DNA of 64,000 nt from Trichocoleus sp. FACHB-40. GTDB lineage: Bacteria; Cyanobacteriota; Cyanobacteriia; Cyanobacteriales; FACHB-T130. Both the position numbers and the translations under genes were made by a program. The DNA is taken from positions 62,001 to 126,000 of the forward strand of contig NZ_JACJPF010000041.1 in the NCBI RefSeq assembly GCF_014695915.1, given 5' to 3'. The notes beneath the pieces are model-generated. The model did not search any database, was not told where the DNA came from, and saw only the letters and a list, made by a program, of their open reading frames with translations. Of the stretch, positions 52,194 to 62,200 are shown in pieces; position 1 is the first letter of the stretch, and the number at the start of each line of letters is the position of its first letter.

Positions 52194-54989
52194 TTGAAAC
52201 TACATAAATTACTCTCTAGCCTGTTGCTGACAGGCTCCGCTACCCTGTTAGCGGCCACTTCTGCGATCGCGCAAACAGTACAAGTAACAGGTGTGCAACT
52301 CAAGCAAACGGCGAATGGTTTGCAAGTCATCCTCAAAACTAACAATGGCAACGAAGCGCAAAGCTTTACTGGTCGTTATGGCAACACGTTCTTTACTGAT
52401 GTCATCAACACTCGACTAAAGTTACCCACCGGACAAAGCTTTAGTGTCAGTAACCCCACAGAAGATGTTGCATCGGTGACAGTACAGCAATTAGATGCTA
52501 ATAGTATTCGGATTAAAGTTATCGGTACAGATGGTATACCTACAGCACAACTAACTCAAAGCAACCAAAATTTAGTTTTCAATTTAACGCCACCATCAGG
52601 GACAGCTGTTGTGCCTCCGCGAAGGACAGCACCTGCAACCAGAACTCCAACAGCACCAACAACACCAACAACTGGAACTCCGACAACACCTTCAACACCA
52701 ACAACTGGAACTCCGACAACACCAACAACTGGAATTCCGACAATACCTTCAACCGAAACTCCGACAGCACCTTCAACTGGAACTCCGACAACACCTTCAA
52801 CCGAGACTCCGGTAACTGAACCGGGAACGCCGCCACCTGCTGGAACTGTACCGGATGCTTCTCGACCAGGGGGGACACCGGGAAGTAACGAAATATTGCC
52901 GGATAGAGTAATCGTAACGGTAACGCGCACAGAAGAAGCCCTAGAAGATGTACCGCGTTCTGTCACCGTAATCACCAGCGAGCAGATCCAGCGCCAGACA
53001 GCCTTGACGAGGGACTTAGGGGAAACTATTGCCAAGTTAGTTCCCGGATTTGGCCCTCCCAATCAACAAAACCGTTCAAATGGTCAAACTTTGCGGGGTC
53101 GTAACGCTTCCATTTTGATTGATGGTGTTCCCCAGCAAAACAATAACTCTACACTTGTTCAGTTCAGAAACATTGCTCCTGATGCTATTGAACGCATCGA
53201 AGTTGTTCGCGGGCCGAGTGCAACCTATGGAAGCCAAGCGACAGGTGGCACGATTAACATTATTACTAGAAGACCAAGCGAAGAAAGGCTAACTTCTACA
53301 ACTCAATTTGGTGTGTCAGATGCTTTGGGGAATTTGGAAGAAGATAGTTTTGGCTATAATCTCCAACACTCAATTTCTGGTACAGAAGGGATTTTTGATT
53401 ATCTGCTTTCCGTCTCAGGAAATTGGACAGGTGGCTTTTATGATGCTCAAGGCGATCGCATCCCCACTGATAATGGGACTCTAGACGACACCACGACCTA
53501 TGGCATCTTGGGTAAGGTTGGTTTGAACTTTGATGAAAATCAACGCCTGCAATTTACGATCAATCACACTCGCGATCGCCGAGAAGTCAGTTACATCCCA
53601 GATACAACCATTGAAAGTATCCCCGGCTTGCAAAAACCCCGCGCCATTTTTGTTGGAGAACAAGATTATATCGGCACAGACGATCCGGCACAACGGGGTA
53701 CAGTGATTAGCTTGGGTTACACCAATGAAAATCTTTTAGGTAGTAACGTTCAGGCTCAAGCATATTATCGAGATAATACAGAGATTAGTATTGCTTTTGA
53801 TTATCGAGATGACGGCTTCTTTGATGCCATTACTCAATTTCCGAGAAGGGAGAATACTTGGGGAGGACGATTACAAATAGACACGCCCTTATTCGAGAAT
53901 GCTAGTTTACTCTGGGGCGTTGACTATGAAAAACAAAAAAATACGGCTTCCGATGTAGACGTGTTTGACTCAGAAGCTTTTGACAACAGTGGCGGTCGAA
54001 CTTTAAGAAAAATTGGTTCTCTGACTCCATACACCCCAGCTTATGACTTTGAAAGTTTGGGATTGTTTGCCCAGATGCAATGGGACTTAAGCGATCGCTT
54101 CCGAATCAATGGCGGAGTGCGTCACGAACGTAGCGGTCTAAGTATTGACAACTACACGACTTATGAAGGGCCGGGAAATCCAGGTAGAGACATTGAAGGG
54201 GGAGAGAAAAACTTTAGCGCCACCCTTTTTAATATCGGTGCCGTGTATAACCTAACAGATGAAGTAAGTTTGTTTACCAGCTTTTCTCAAGGATTTTCTG
54301 TACCTAACGTTAGCTTCGCCCTCGGTTTTCCCCCGGATGGATTTGCAGTTGAAAAAGACTTTCAAGCTTTAGAACCGCAGAAAGTCGATAATTACGAAAT
54401 TGGAGTACGAGGTAACTGGAACAATGTGCAAGCATCTATAGCTGGTTTCTACAACTACTCAGCTTTAGGTTCAGTCCTTAGCTTCACAGGAAATGATTTC
54501 GGTGACTTTGAACTTCTGCGTTCTCCACAACGGAACTACGGCGTTGAAGCTACTCTTGATTGGCAAGCTGGAGGAGGCTTTGCCCTTGGTGGTACAGTGA
54601 GTTGGACTGAAGGCGATATTGATGAAGAAGATACAGGTGATTTTAGACCTCTTAGCAACCGCGACATCCAACCCATAAAGATCACAGCATATGTTGAACA
54701 TCAAACTACACCCGGCTGGCGAAATCGATTGCAACTTTTATATAGTGGCGATCGCAGGCGGGGATTTGAAGATGGGGTTGGTTTCCGTCAACCACTCAGC
54801 AGCTACGTGGTGGTTGACTACATCAGTGGCATAAAGTTGGGTCAAGGGGAATTGTATCTAGGCATTGAGAACTTGCTAAACAATCAATATTTCCCAGTCT
54901 TTTCTCAATCTACGACTGGTGATGATGATAGTAGTTACCTTGCTGCTAGAGGTAGAAGTATCAGCATTGGCTATCGTCTGACTTGGTAA
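52194..54989 (+). CDS. TonB-dependent siderophore receptor with N-terminal AMIN domain
   Basis: The protein has 931 residues and starts at a TTG preceded by GAGGA; the resulting N-terminus (MKLHKLLSSLLLTGSATLLAATSAIA) is a clean signal peptide. Domains in order: an AMIN domain (about 27-135), a low-complexity Thr/Pro linker of repeated TGTPTTPS-type units (about 140-230), the plug (about 237-365, with DRVIVTVTRTEEALEDVPRSV and the RIEVVRGPSATYGSQATGG block), then a beta-barrel ending in SIGYRLTW with a terminal aromatic. Such receptors import ferric siderophores across the outer membrane with TonB energy; AMIN-fused ones are typical of cyanobacteria. It is divergent from the NRPS operon and leads a PepSY and exporter group, so it probably imports the locus' own product. 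No separate TonB-box could be fixed with confidence. Confidence 0.95.
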   Translation: MKLHKLLSSLLLTGSATLLAATSAIAQTVQVTGVQLKQTANGLQVILKTNNGNEAQSFTGRYGNTFFTDVINTRLKLPTGQSFSVSNPTEDVASVTVQQLDANSIRIKVIGTDGIPTAQLTQSNQNLVFNLTPPSGTAVVPPRRTAPATRTPTAPTTPTTGTPTTPSTPTTGTPTTPTTGIPTIPSTETPTAPSTGTPTTPSTETPVTEPGTPPPAGTVPDASRPGGTPGSNEILPDRVIVTVTRTEEALEDVPRSVTVITSEQIQRQTALTRDLGETIAKLVPGFGPPNQQNRSNGQTLRGRNASILIDGVPQQNNNSTLVQFRNIAPDAIERIEVVRGPSATYGSQATGGTINIITRRPSEERLTSTTQFGVSDALGNLEEDSFGYNLQHSISGTEGIFDYLLSVSGNWTGGFYDAQGDRIPTDNGTLDDTTTYGILGKVGLNFDENQRLQFTINHTRDRREVSYIPDTTIESIPGLQKPRAIFVGEQDYIGTDDPAQRGTVISLGYTNENLLGSNVQAQAYYRDNTEISIAFDYRDDGFFDAITQFPRRENTWGGRLQIDTPLFENASLLWGVDYEKQKNTASDVDVFDSEAFDNSGGRTLRKIGSLTPYTPAYDFESLGLFAQMQWDLSDRFRINGGVRHERSGLSIDNYTTYEGPGNPGRDIEGGEKNFSATLFNIGAVYNLTDEVSLFTSFSQGFSVPNVSFALGFPPDGFAVEKDFQALEPQKVDNYEIGVRGNWNNVQASIAGFYNYSALGSVLSFTGNDFGDFELLRSPQRNYGVEATLDWQAGGGFALGGTVSWTEGDIDEEDTGDFRPLSNRDIQPIKITAYVEHQTTPGWRNRLQLLYSGDRRRGFEDGVGFRQPLSSYVVVDYISGIKLGQGELYLGIENLLNNQYFPVFSQSTTGDDDSSYLAARGRSISIGYRLTW

Positions 54990-55029
54990 TATCGTAACTG
55001 CTCACAGATGGGTAATCAGGATAGGAAAC

Positions 55030-56193
55030 ATGAAACTACGCAAACCCGCATTGATTTTGCATCGAATTGTTGGGGTAATAGTAGGACTATTGCTGATTGT
55101 AATTGGCTTGACTGGTAGCGCGTTAGTCTTCTGGCACGAGATCGACCACTCCCGGAATTTAACTTTGATGGAAGTTGTCCCTCAAGGCGATCGCATATCC
55201 CTAGAGACTGTAGTGAAAAATGCCCGTCAAGCCTACCCAGACTTTTTCCCTGATTCCATCGAACTAGCGCGATCGCCAGAATTAACTCATCAAGTCTGGA
55301 TGAAATCAAAAGATGATAAATGGAACAAAATTTACATTAATCCTTACACGGGAGCAGTTCTAGGTTCTCGTCAGTGGGGACAAACTCTGATGACTTTCAT
55401 CTATGACATTCACAAGACCCTCCTCGCTGGCGAAACTGGTCAAATAGTCGTGGGTATATGTGGCATATTGCTGCTGCTACTGGGAATCACTGGATTAATA
55501 CTATGGCCTGGCTGGAAACGGTTCGGTCAAGGTTTCAAAATCCGATGGAATTCTCCTAAGCAACTGGTTAACTACGACATCCACAAAGTAGGAGGGATTT
55601 TGTCCGCTGCGTTCCTAATCCTCCTTGCTTCCACGGGAGCAGCGTTGGCTTTTAACTCTCAGTTTGAAAGTGTAATTTATGGGTTGACAAATACACAAAC
55701 ACCCGCCGAACCAAAATCTACCCTTGTTCCAAATAAGTCACCAATAGCATTAAATGCAGCTTTACAAAAAGCTTCTTTAGCATTGCCAGAGGGGGAAGCC
55801 ACCTATATTTCCCTTCCTAGCGAACCGGATGTGGCTTTTCGAGTCACCATGAAATTACCCCAAGAAGCAACTCCCAGCGGTCGCAGTAATGTTTATGTTG
55901 ACCAATACAGGGGTGAGGTTTTACGGGTAGAAAATTCTCTTAAGTTACCCTTGGGAACCAAGATTATGAATGCACTGTTTCCTATGCACATGGGTAACTT
56001 TGGTGGGATTCCTATGCGAATTTTATACGTGTTTATAGGCTTCACACCCACTGTTTTATTTCTCACGGGCTTCGCGTTGTGGCGTCAGCGTCAGTGGGCG
56101 ATCGCACGTCGCAAAGAAGCTATGTTCCAAAGCCAAAGCTTACCAGAAGGGAAGGAAAAGATACTTACGACTACTGCATGGCCTTGGATTTGA
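55030..56193 (+). CDS. PepSY-associated TM protein (iron-uptake type)
   Basis: The 387-residue membrane protein has four main hydrophobic segments: about 10-35, 135-162 (IVVGICGILLLLLGITGLILWPGW), 185-207 (GGILSAAFLILLASTGAAL) and 335-355. Conserved His residues occur in LILHRIVG, WHEIDH, YDIHKTL and YDIHKVGG. This pattern, with two soluble PepSY segments between helices, marks the PepSY_TM family found beside TonB receptors; some members are thought to reduce ferric siderophores or help their use at the inner membrane. AGGATAGGA lies just before the ATG. It starts 40 bases after the receptor stop, so it is probably co-transcribed. Confidence 0.92.
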   Translation: MKLRKPALILHRIVGVIVGLLLIVIGLTGSALVFWHEIDHSRNLTLMEVVPQGDRISLETVVKNARQAYPDFFPDSIELARSPELTHQVWMKSKDDKWNKIYINPYTGAVLGSRQWGQTLMTFIYDIHKTLLAGETGQIVVGICGILLLLLGITGLILWPGWKRFGQGFKIRWNSPKQLVNYDIHKVGGILSAAFLILLASTGAALAFNSQFESVIYGLTNTQTPAEPKSTLVPNKSPIALNAALQKASLALPEGEATYISLPSEPDVAFRVTMKLPQEATPSGRSNVYVDQYRGEVLRVENSLKLPLGTKIMNALFPMHMGNFGGIPMRILYVFIGFTPTVLFLTGFALWRQRQWAIARRKEAMFQSQSLPEGKEKILTTTAWPWI

Positions 56194-56768
56194 GAGTTCT
56201 AACATCCATCGACCATTTAAACTTAACTTTTCCTATCCAAACTTTGACTGTTTACTTGTGTATAGCAGCCCTATTTGAGCTGTGACTACCTTTTAAACGA
56301 ACCGCTAAGGCAGACAGGGTGTTGAGGAGAAGGAAAGGGAGAAGTTATTAAATGAGTTAGTATTGCTATATAAAAGCTTTATTTTTATTTAGTAAAAAAC
56401 AGCTCCTCCGGGGGATATAGAAGAGTCTGGAAAAAAGAGCGAAAATTTTTTAATTCCTACATGGATTGCTATGTATGAGTTTATAAAAACCTGATAAATC
56501 TTTCTTTTCTCAAGTTCTTAACATAAAAATCTTAAGATTGGTTAAACAGTAATTATATTCTTAATTTAGTTCAAACCTACGGAAAATAAACGCATACGTG
56601 TGAATTTTCATGGGTTATGCTGGGATTAAACTAACCTAGAATTAATAATTTATTTATGAGTTTCTCTCTTTATCAGTCAAGCATCTCAGTAGTTCATCAA
56701 AAAAATAGAGACGTTGCCTGCAACGTCTCTACACATTAAATAGGATTGCTATATAGGAGAAAAAACTA
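56194..56768. other. Intergenic region between PepSY and MFS genes
   Basis: The 575 bases are AT-rich and hold no supported gene. A hairpin AGAGACGTTG/CAACGTCTCT (56707-56730), a common cyanobacterial dispersed palindrome, lies 40 bases before the MFS gene. GGAG (56757-56760) is the MFS ribosome binding site. The motif AAATAGGATTGCT (about 56738-56750) recurs near 58288-58300. Confidence 0.6.
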
Positions 56769-58102
56769 ATGGAACCAGAAAATCAGCCAACTAACCTTAA
56801 CAAGTTTCTTATTATTTGGATCGGACAGTTGGCATCAGTTCTTGGCTCCGAGATGACTAACTTTGCTATTACTTTATGGGCTTGGGAACTTACAAATCAA
56901 GCAACGCCCTTGTCTTTAATTATATTTTTTACCCACATCCCAAAAGTAATCGCCGCCTCTTTCGCTGGGTTATTTGTCGATCGCTGGAACCGTAAATACT
57001 TAATGATGCTGGGTGATACAGCCGCAGGTTTCTCGACAGTTGCCATTTTATTACTACTGTTGACCAATCACTTGCAAATTTGGCATTTTTATGTGACAGG
57101 AGCCATTAATGGTTTCTTTGGCTACGTCCAGAGTCTGGCTTACTCAGCCTCTATGTCAGCGATCGTACCCAAACAGCATTACACTCGTGCTACTGCGATG
57201 AGTTCATACATCACCTATTCTGGTTCTAGTATCATTGCACCAGCGTTAGCGGGGGCGCTTTACTATACAATTGGGTTCCAAGGAATCCTGACAATTGATA
57301 TTATTACCTTTGCGATCGCTATCAGTACGCTTTGGTTTATAGCTATCCCACAACCCCAAAAAAGCCAAGAGAGTCCCCATAGCCAAAACATTAAGCAAGA
57401 GTTGACATTTGGCTTCAGTTACATCTTGAAGCGTCCTAGCCTTTTAACAATCCTGATTTTCCTGCTAAGTTCTAATTTATTTGATACTGCTAATGGTGCG
57501 ATTCATTCTCCGATGATTTTAGCTCGTAGTGGTGATAATGCAGGGGTACTCGCCAGCGTACAAGCTGCTATCGGTATAGGTGGTGTAGTCGGTGCTGTGG
57601 TACTTAGTATTTGGGGCATTTCCCAGCACCGCATTCACGGGTTGTTGCTAGGGACAGCATTGAGCTTTACTGGCATGATGGTGTTGGGTTTAGGAAATTT
57701 GCCCTCAATTTGGATGATAGCTGGGTTTTTTATGGCTTTCTTTTCACCTTTTATCGGTAGTTCTAATCAAGCTATTTGGCTATCAAAGGTGGAACCCAAC
57801 GTCCAAGGACGTGTTTTTGCTACTCGCTACTTAATTGCCCAGATTACTGCACCACTGGGGTTAGCGATCGCTGGACTTTTAGCTGACTATGTTTTTGAGC
57901 CAGCGATGGTACCAGGAGGCTTCCTGGCTGGGAGCTTGGGTAGTATATTTGTACTGCCTCTGGATCTGGAATGGCACTTCAATATACTCTCTTCTCCTTT
58001 TGTGGTTTGCTCATCGGCTTGGGTGGGTATGCTTTCCCTGCGTTGCGCGATGTAGAAACTATTGTCCCAGACTGCGATCGCGCTACAGAGCCTAATCCCT
58101 GA
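56769..58102 (+). pseudogene. MFS transporter (EntS-like siderophore exporter) with a 3' frameshift
   Basis: This major facilitator protein starts at ATG 56769 after a GGAG site. It has about 12 helices, the loop DRWNRKYLMMLGD after helix 2 and a family C-terminus like enterobactin exporters. The open frame ends at 58055 with an aberrant tail (after GSIF). The expected C-terminus, [11 protein letters not shown] then [16 protein letters not shown], continues in another frame and ends at the TGA at 58100-58102. Loss of one G at about 57950, after TTTG, would explain this (TTTGGTACT to TTTGTACT). The first 11 helices are intact; the last helix is lost unless this is a sequencing error or frameshifting occurs. 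Position suggests export of the siderophore made by the neighbouring NRPS. Intact reading frame: 56769-58055. Confidence 0.88.
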
Positions 58103-58180
58103 AAAAATTAGCATAAATTTTTTTAGATTTATGGTGTATAAAATCTAAAAAAAACGTTTAAAAGTAATTTTTTCAGGATT
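58094..58180. repeat. Nested inverted repeat after the MFS gene
   Basis: Outer arms of about 16 bases (AATCCCTGAAAAAATTA at 58094-58110 and TAATTTTTTCAGGATT at 58165-58180, one bulge) enclose inner arms TTTTTTAGATTT (58119-58130) and AAATCTAAAAAA (58141-58152). It overlaps the ancestral MFS stop and may serve as its terminator, or be a small palindromic element. Confidence 0.7.
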
Positions 58181-58233
58181 CAACGAGATAGCAATTACTA
58201 AGTTATAGCAGTTCTAAATGATTCGAGAAGGCG

Positions 58234-58266
58234 AGATACCCGACTTTTTCAAGAAGTCGGGTATCT
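58234..58266. terminator. Strong hairpin upstream of the Uma2 gene
   Basis: Arms AGATACCCGACTT (58234-58246) and AAGTCGGGTATCT (58254-58266) are perfect complements around a 7-base loop. The sequence is a common cyanobacterial dispersed palindrome and may also terminate transcription from the MFS side. Confidence 0.65.
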
Positions 58267-58383
58267 GAAAGGCTATCCTTCACAACTCAAATAGGATTGC
58301 TTGTGGAGATTGATGCGTTGGCAAAGCCCACCGAAGGCATCGCTATAATTAAAACAATTTCCCCAAGCTCCAAACACAGCAGT

Positions 58384-59142
58384 ATGGTACAACAACTACC
58401 AACAGATACCGCACCAGCCATCATCTACCCTGACAGCGACGGGCAGCAAATGTCAGACAACACTAAACAATTCCGTTGGATTGTAATAATTAAGGAAAAC
58501 TTAGAATTATTGTTTGCTGCTTACATGGATGTATTTGTCGCAGGTGATTTACTTTGGTATCCCGTCGAAGGAGATAACAAGACTCGCCAAGCGCCAGATG
58601 CAATGGTAATCTTTGGTAGACCAAAAGGTGATAGGGGTTCCTATAAACAATGGGAAGAAGATAATATTCCCCCACAGGTTGTTTTTGAAATCTTATCTCC
58701 CGGAAATCGTCTTAAAGCAATGGCTCATAAATTAAAGTTCTACGAACGCTACGGCGTTGAAGAATATTACATTTACGATCCAGATGACATTGAGTTAATC
58801 GGCTGGCTGCGTTCTGGAGAGCAATTAGAGATAATTGAAGAGATGAACGGATGGGTTAGCCCTCGTCTAGGGGTAAGGTTTCAGGTGACATCCGATAATT
58901 TGGAAATTTTTTCACCCACAGGAGAACGGTTTCTGACCTTTGTTGAATTGGCTCAACTTAGGGAACAGGAACGTCAAAGGGCTGAAACTGAACGTCAACG
59001 GGCTGATGAGGAACGTCAAAGGGCTGAAACTGAACGCCAACGGGCTGATGAAGCACTATCCCAGTTGGAACAAGAAAGACAGCGTTATCAAGCCTTAGAG
59101 GAACTCCTGCGAGAACGAGGGATTAACCCGGAACAGTTGTGA
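58384..59142 (+). CDS. Uma2 family (DUF820) PD-(D/E)XK nuclease-like protein
   Basis: The preferred start is ATG 58384 (252 residues), because the family N-terminus (TKQFRWIVIIKENLELLF) follows soon after; an in-frame TTG at 58297 would add 29 unlikely residues. The core shows DLLWYPVEGD, RQAPDAMVIFG with the metal-binding Asp, and VVFEILSPGNR with the Glu of the nuclease motif, then MAHKLKFYERYGVEEYYIYDP. The C-terminus is a coiled coil of repeated ERQRAET/ERQRADE units. Uma2 proteins are abundant in cyanobacteria; their target is unknown and a nuclease role is inferred from the fold. It is not obviously linked to the siderophore genes. Confidence 0.88.
   Translation: MVQQLPTDTAPAIIYPDSDGQQMSDNTKQFRWIVIIKENLELLFAAYMDVFVAGDLLWYPVEGDNKTRQAPDAMVIFGRPKGDRGSYKQWEEDNIPPQVVFEILSPGNRLKAMAHKLKFYERYGVEEYYIYDPDDIELIGWLRSGEQLEIIEEMNGWVSPRLGVRFQVTSDNLEIFSPTGERFLTFVELAQLREQERQRAETERQRADEERQRAETERQRADEALSQLEQERQRYQALEELLRERGINPEQL
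58969..59052 (+). repeat. Tandem 42-base repeats encoding the Uma2 coiled coil
   Basis: Two near-identical 42-base units (GAACGTCAAAGGGCTGAAAC then TGAACGTCAACGGGCTGATG) encode the 14-residue unit ERQRAETERQRADE twice. A third partial unit follows. Copy number probably varies between strains. Confidence 0.8.
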
Positions 59143-59149
59143 AGGCAGA

Positions 59150-59235
59150 CCTAACCCCCTAATCCCTTCCCTGTGAGAGAAGGGGGAATTATGACTCCCC
59201 TCTCCTGCTAGGAGAGGGGTTGGGGAGAGGTTAAC
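59150..59235. repeat. Dispersed palindromic repeat after Uma2, before metH
   Basis: Tracts of CCTAATCCCTTCCCT and CCCCTCTCCTGC pair with AGGAGAGGGG and the following GGGGAGAGG. The hairpin at 59197-59219 lies between convergent genes and may terminate both. It belongs to the same family as 5230-5315. Confidence 0.65.
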
Positions 59236-59246
59236 CCGCCACCCGC

Positions 59247-62200
59247 TTAGGCGCTGAAGTATTTCGCTGCTGGGTGATAGGCAATAATCGCAGTCGTAGA
59301 TTGTTCCGGATAAAGTTGTTCGCTTTCATCCATGTGGAGATTGATGCGATCGCTTCCCAACAACTCTAACAACTTATACTGATCCTGAATATTCGGACAA
59401 GCCGGATACCCAAAACTATACCGACTCCCCTGATAACGCTGCGCCAAAATATCCCGAATATTATCCGGTTCCTCACCACCAAACCCAAACTCCCGCCGAA
59501 TTCGGGCGTGAAGCCACTCCGCCACAGCCTCAGCCGTCTGCACCGCCAAACCGTGGAAATACAGATAATCGCTGTATTGATTATTCGCAAAAAGCTTCTG
59601 CGCGAACTCCGTCGCAATATCCCCTACAGTCACCGCCTGCATCGCAAACACATCAATTTGTCCTGACTCAACAGGCGCAAAGAAATCAGCAATACACAGC
59701 CGACGCATAGACCTCTGGCGAGGAAAATTAAACGTCGCCACAACCTTCTTCTCCCTCTCTTCCTTCGCGTCTTTGCGGTTCATCCCCTCCGGATCGTACA
59801 AATACAACGAATTCCCTTCAGACTGGCACGGGAAATACCCATAAACAACTTGCGGACGCAGCAAATTCTCCTCTAAAACTCGCTGCTTCCACTCCTTCAA
59901 AATCGGATAAACTGTCTCCTCTAAAAACTGATTGTACTCCTCACGAGACTGCTCTTTCGGCTTGCGGAATTGCCACTGTCCAGCAATCAAAGCTTGCAAA
60001 TCCAGATACTCAAAAACCTCCGCCAACGGGATATCTTCAGGCTGCAATAACTTACTACCCCAGAAAGGCGGAATTGGACGCTCAATATCGGTTGCTACTG
60101 CCTCAGAACGCCGTGTATCTTCAGGTTGGGACACCACCTCATTCTTGCCGTCTCCGCCTGCGGGAAGGGTGTTATTTTCTTCTCCTTCCGTCGTTGACGC
60201 GGGAGGGTTGGAGAGGGAGTCAGATATTGCAACTTCATCCAAAAATCCCTGTAAATTATCCCAGTTTCCCGCAGATTTTGCCGGCATCAATTTATCCATG
60301 AAATGCAAGTCAGAAAAAGCATCTTTGCCGTAAATTACCTTACCTTTGTAAGTGTTTTGGCAATCTTCATAGACAAATTTTGGGGTCAGTGCCGCACCGC
60401 CTAAAATTACTGGAACTGTAATTCCTTTTTGGTTAAAAACCTCCAAATTCTCTTTCATAAAAGCGGTGGATTTCACCAACAACCCGCTCATCGCAATACA
60501 ATCAGCCTGGTGCTGTTCAAAAGCATTAACGATGTTATCAACTGGCTGCTTGATGCCAATATTAACCACCTTGTAACCATTATTTGAAAGAATAATATCC
60601 ACCAAATTCTTACCGATATCGTGGACATCTCCTTTAACGGTGGCAATTACTACAGTTCCTTTGGCATTATTTCCAGCATCTTTCTTTTCCATCAATGGTT
60701 CTAGATAAGCAACAGCCGCTTTCATTGTTTCTGCTGATTGCAACACGAAAGGTAACTGCATTTGTCCGGAACCAAACAACTCGCCAACAACTTTCATGCC
60801 ATCAAGCAGGAAAGTATTAATAATATGGAGAGGCGGATATTTTTCTAAAGCTTTGGTAAGTTGTTCTTCTAAACCGATGCGTTCTCCGTCGATGATGTGA
60901 CGCTTGAGACGTTCTTCGACTGGTAGATTTTCATCCCCAGAGCGATCGCGTTTTGTGGTTTTCCCTTCAAACAGTGTGGTAAGCTCTCCCAAGGGGTCAT
61001 AAACGCAAACATCGCCTTCAAATTTGCGTTCATCGTAAATTAGCTTGCGGCAGACTTCTTGATGTTCTGGCTCAATTTTCGCCAATGGTAGAATCTTGCT
61101 GGCGCTAACAATTGCCGCATCCATCCCCACTGCCATCGCCTCGTGCAGAAACATGGAATTCAGCACCACCCGCGCCGCTGGATTCAAGCCGAAAGAGACA
61201 TTAGAAACGCCCAGCATAACGTGACATCCAGGCAATTCTTCCCGGATGCGACGGATAGATTCAATTGTGGCTTTAGCGTTAGCCCGGTCTTCTTCAATGC
61301 CCGTAGAAATAGGTAGAGCTAGCGTATCAAAAAATATCTCGTGAGCTGGGATACCGAATTCAACAGCTTGATGATATGCCCGGTGCGCGATCGCAAACTT
61401 CTTATCAGCCGTCCGCGCCATCCCATCCTCATCGATAGTGCCAATTACTACGCCAGCCCCATACTTCTTCGCCAACTCCAACACCTTCAAAAAGCGCGGC
61501 TCACCATCTTCATAGTTAGTCGAATTGAGCAAACACTTACCACCAGAAACCTTTAACCCCGCCTCCATCTTTTCCCATTCCGTCGAGTCCAGCATCAGCG
61601 GCAAAGTAACATTTGTTACTAACCTAGATGCCAACTCGTGCATATCACGCACACCATCGCGTCCCACATAATCCACGTTGACATCGAGGACGTGCGCCCC
61701 TTCGCGCACCTGCGACTTAGCCAAAGACACCAGACCATCCCAGTCTTCAGCATTCAGCAAATCGCGGCACTTCTTAGAACCACTAGCATTTAAGCGTTCA
61801 CCCACAATCAAGAATGAATTATCCTGGTCATAAGGCTGAGCGCTGTAAATCGACGCACCCGCAGGCTCATAGCTAGGCTGTCGCTCCTTCGGTTGCAAAG
61901 TCTTGCCAATTTCTGCCAACTGTTCAATATGGGCAGGGCGCGTACCGCAACAACCGCCAATCACCTGCACGCCCAAATCTTCTACAAAGTGCATCAGCGC
62001 CATCCGCAATTCCATCGGAGTCAGACGATAATGTGCATGACCGCCGACGTTTTCCGGAAGTCCCGCATTCGGGATACAAGAAACTACAAAAGGCGAATGT
62101 GCTGAAAGATACTTAACATGCTCCGCCATCCGGTCGGGGCCAGTGGCACAATTTAACCCCAAAATATCAATCGGGTAAGGTTGCAGAATCGTCAAAACTG

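Noticed and set aside
52556-53062. Minus-strand open frame of 168 codons rich in Val and Gly
   Set aside because: It is the complement of the Thr/Pro repeat of the TonB receptor and has no protein signature.
58969-59052. Possible CRISPR-like direct repeats
   Set aside because: The units are contiguous, without spacers, and encode a heptad coiled coil in the Uma2 gene.
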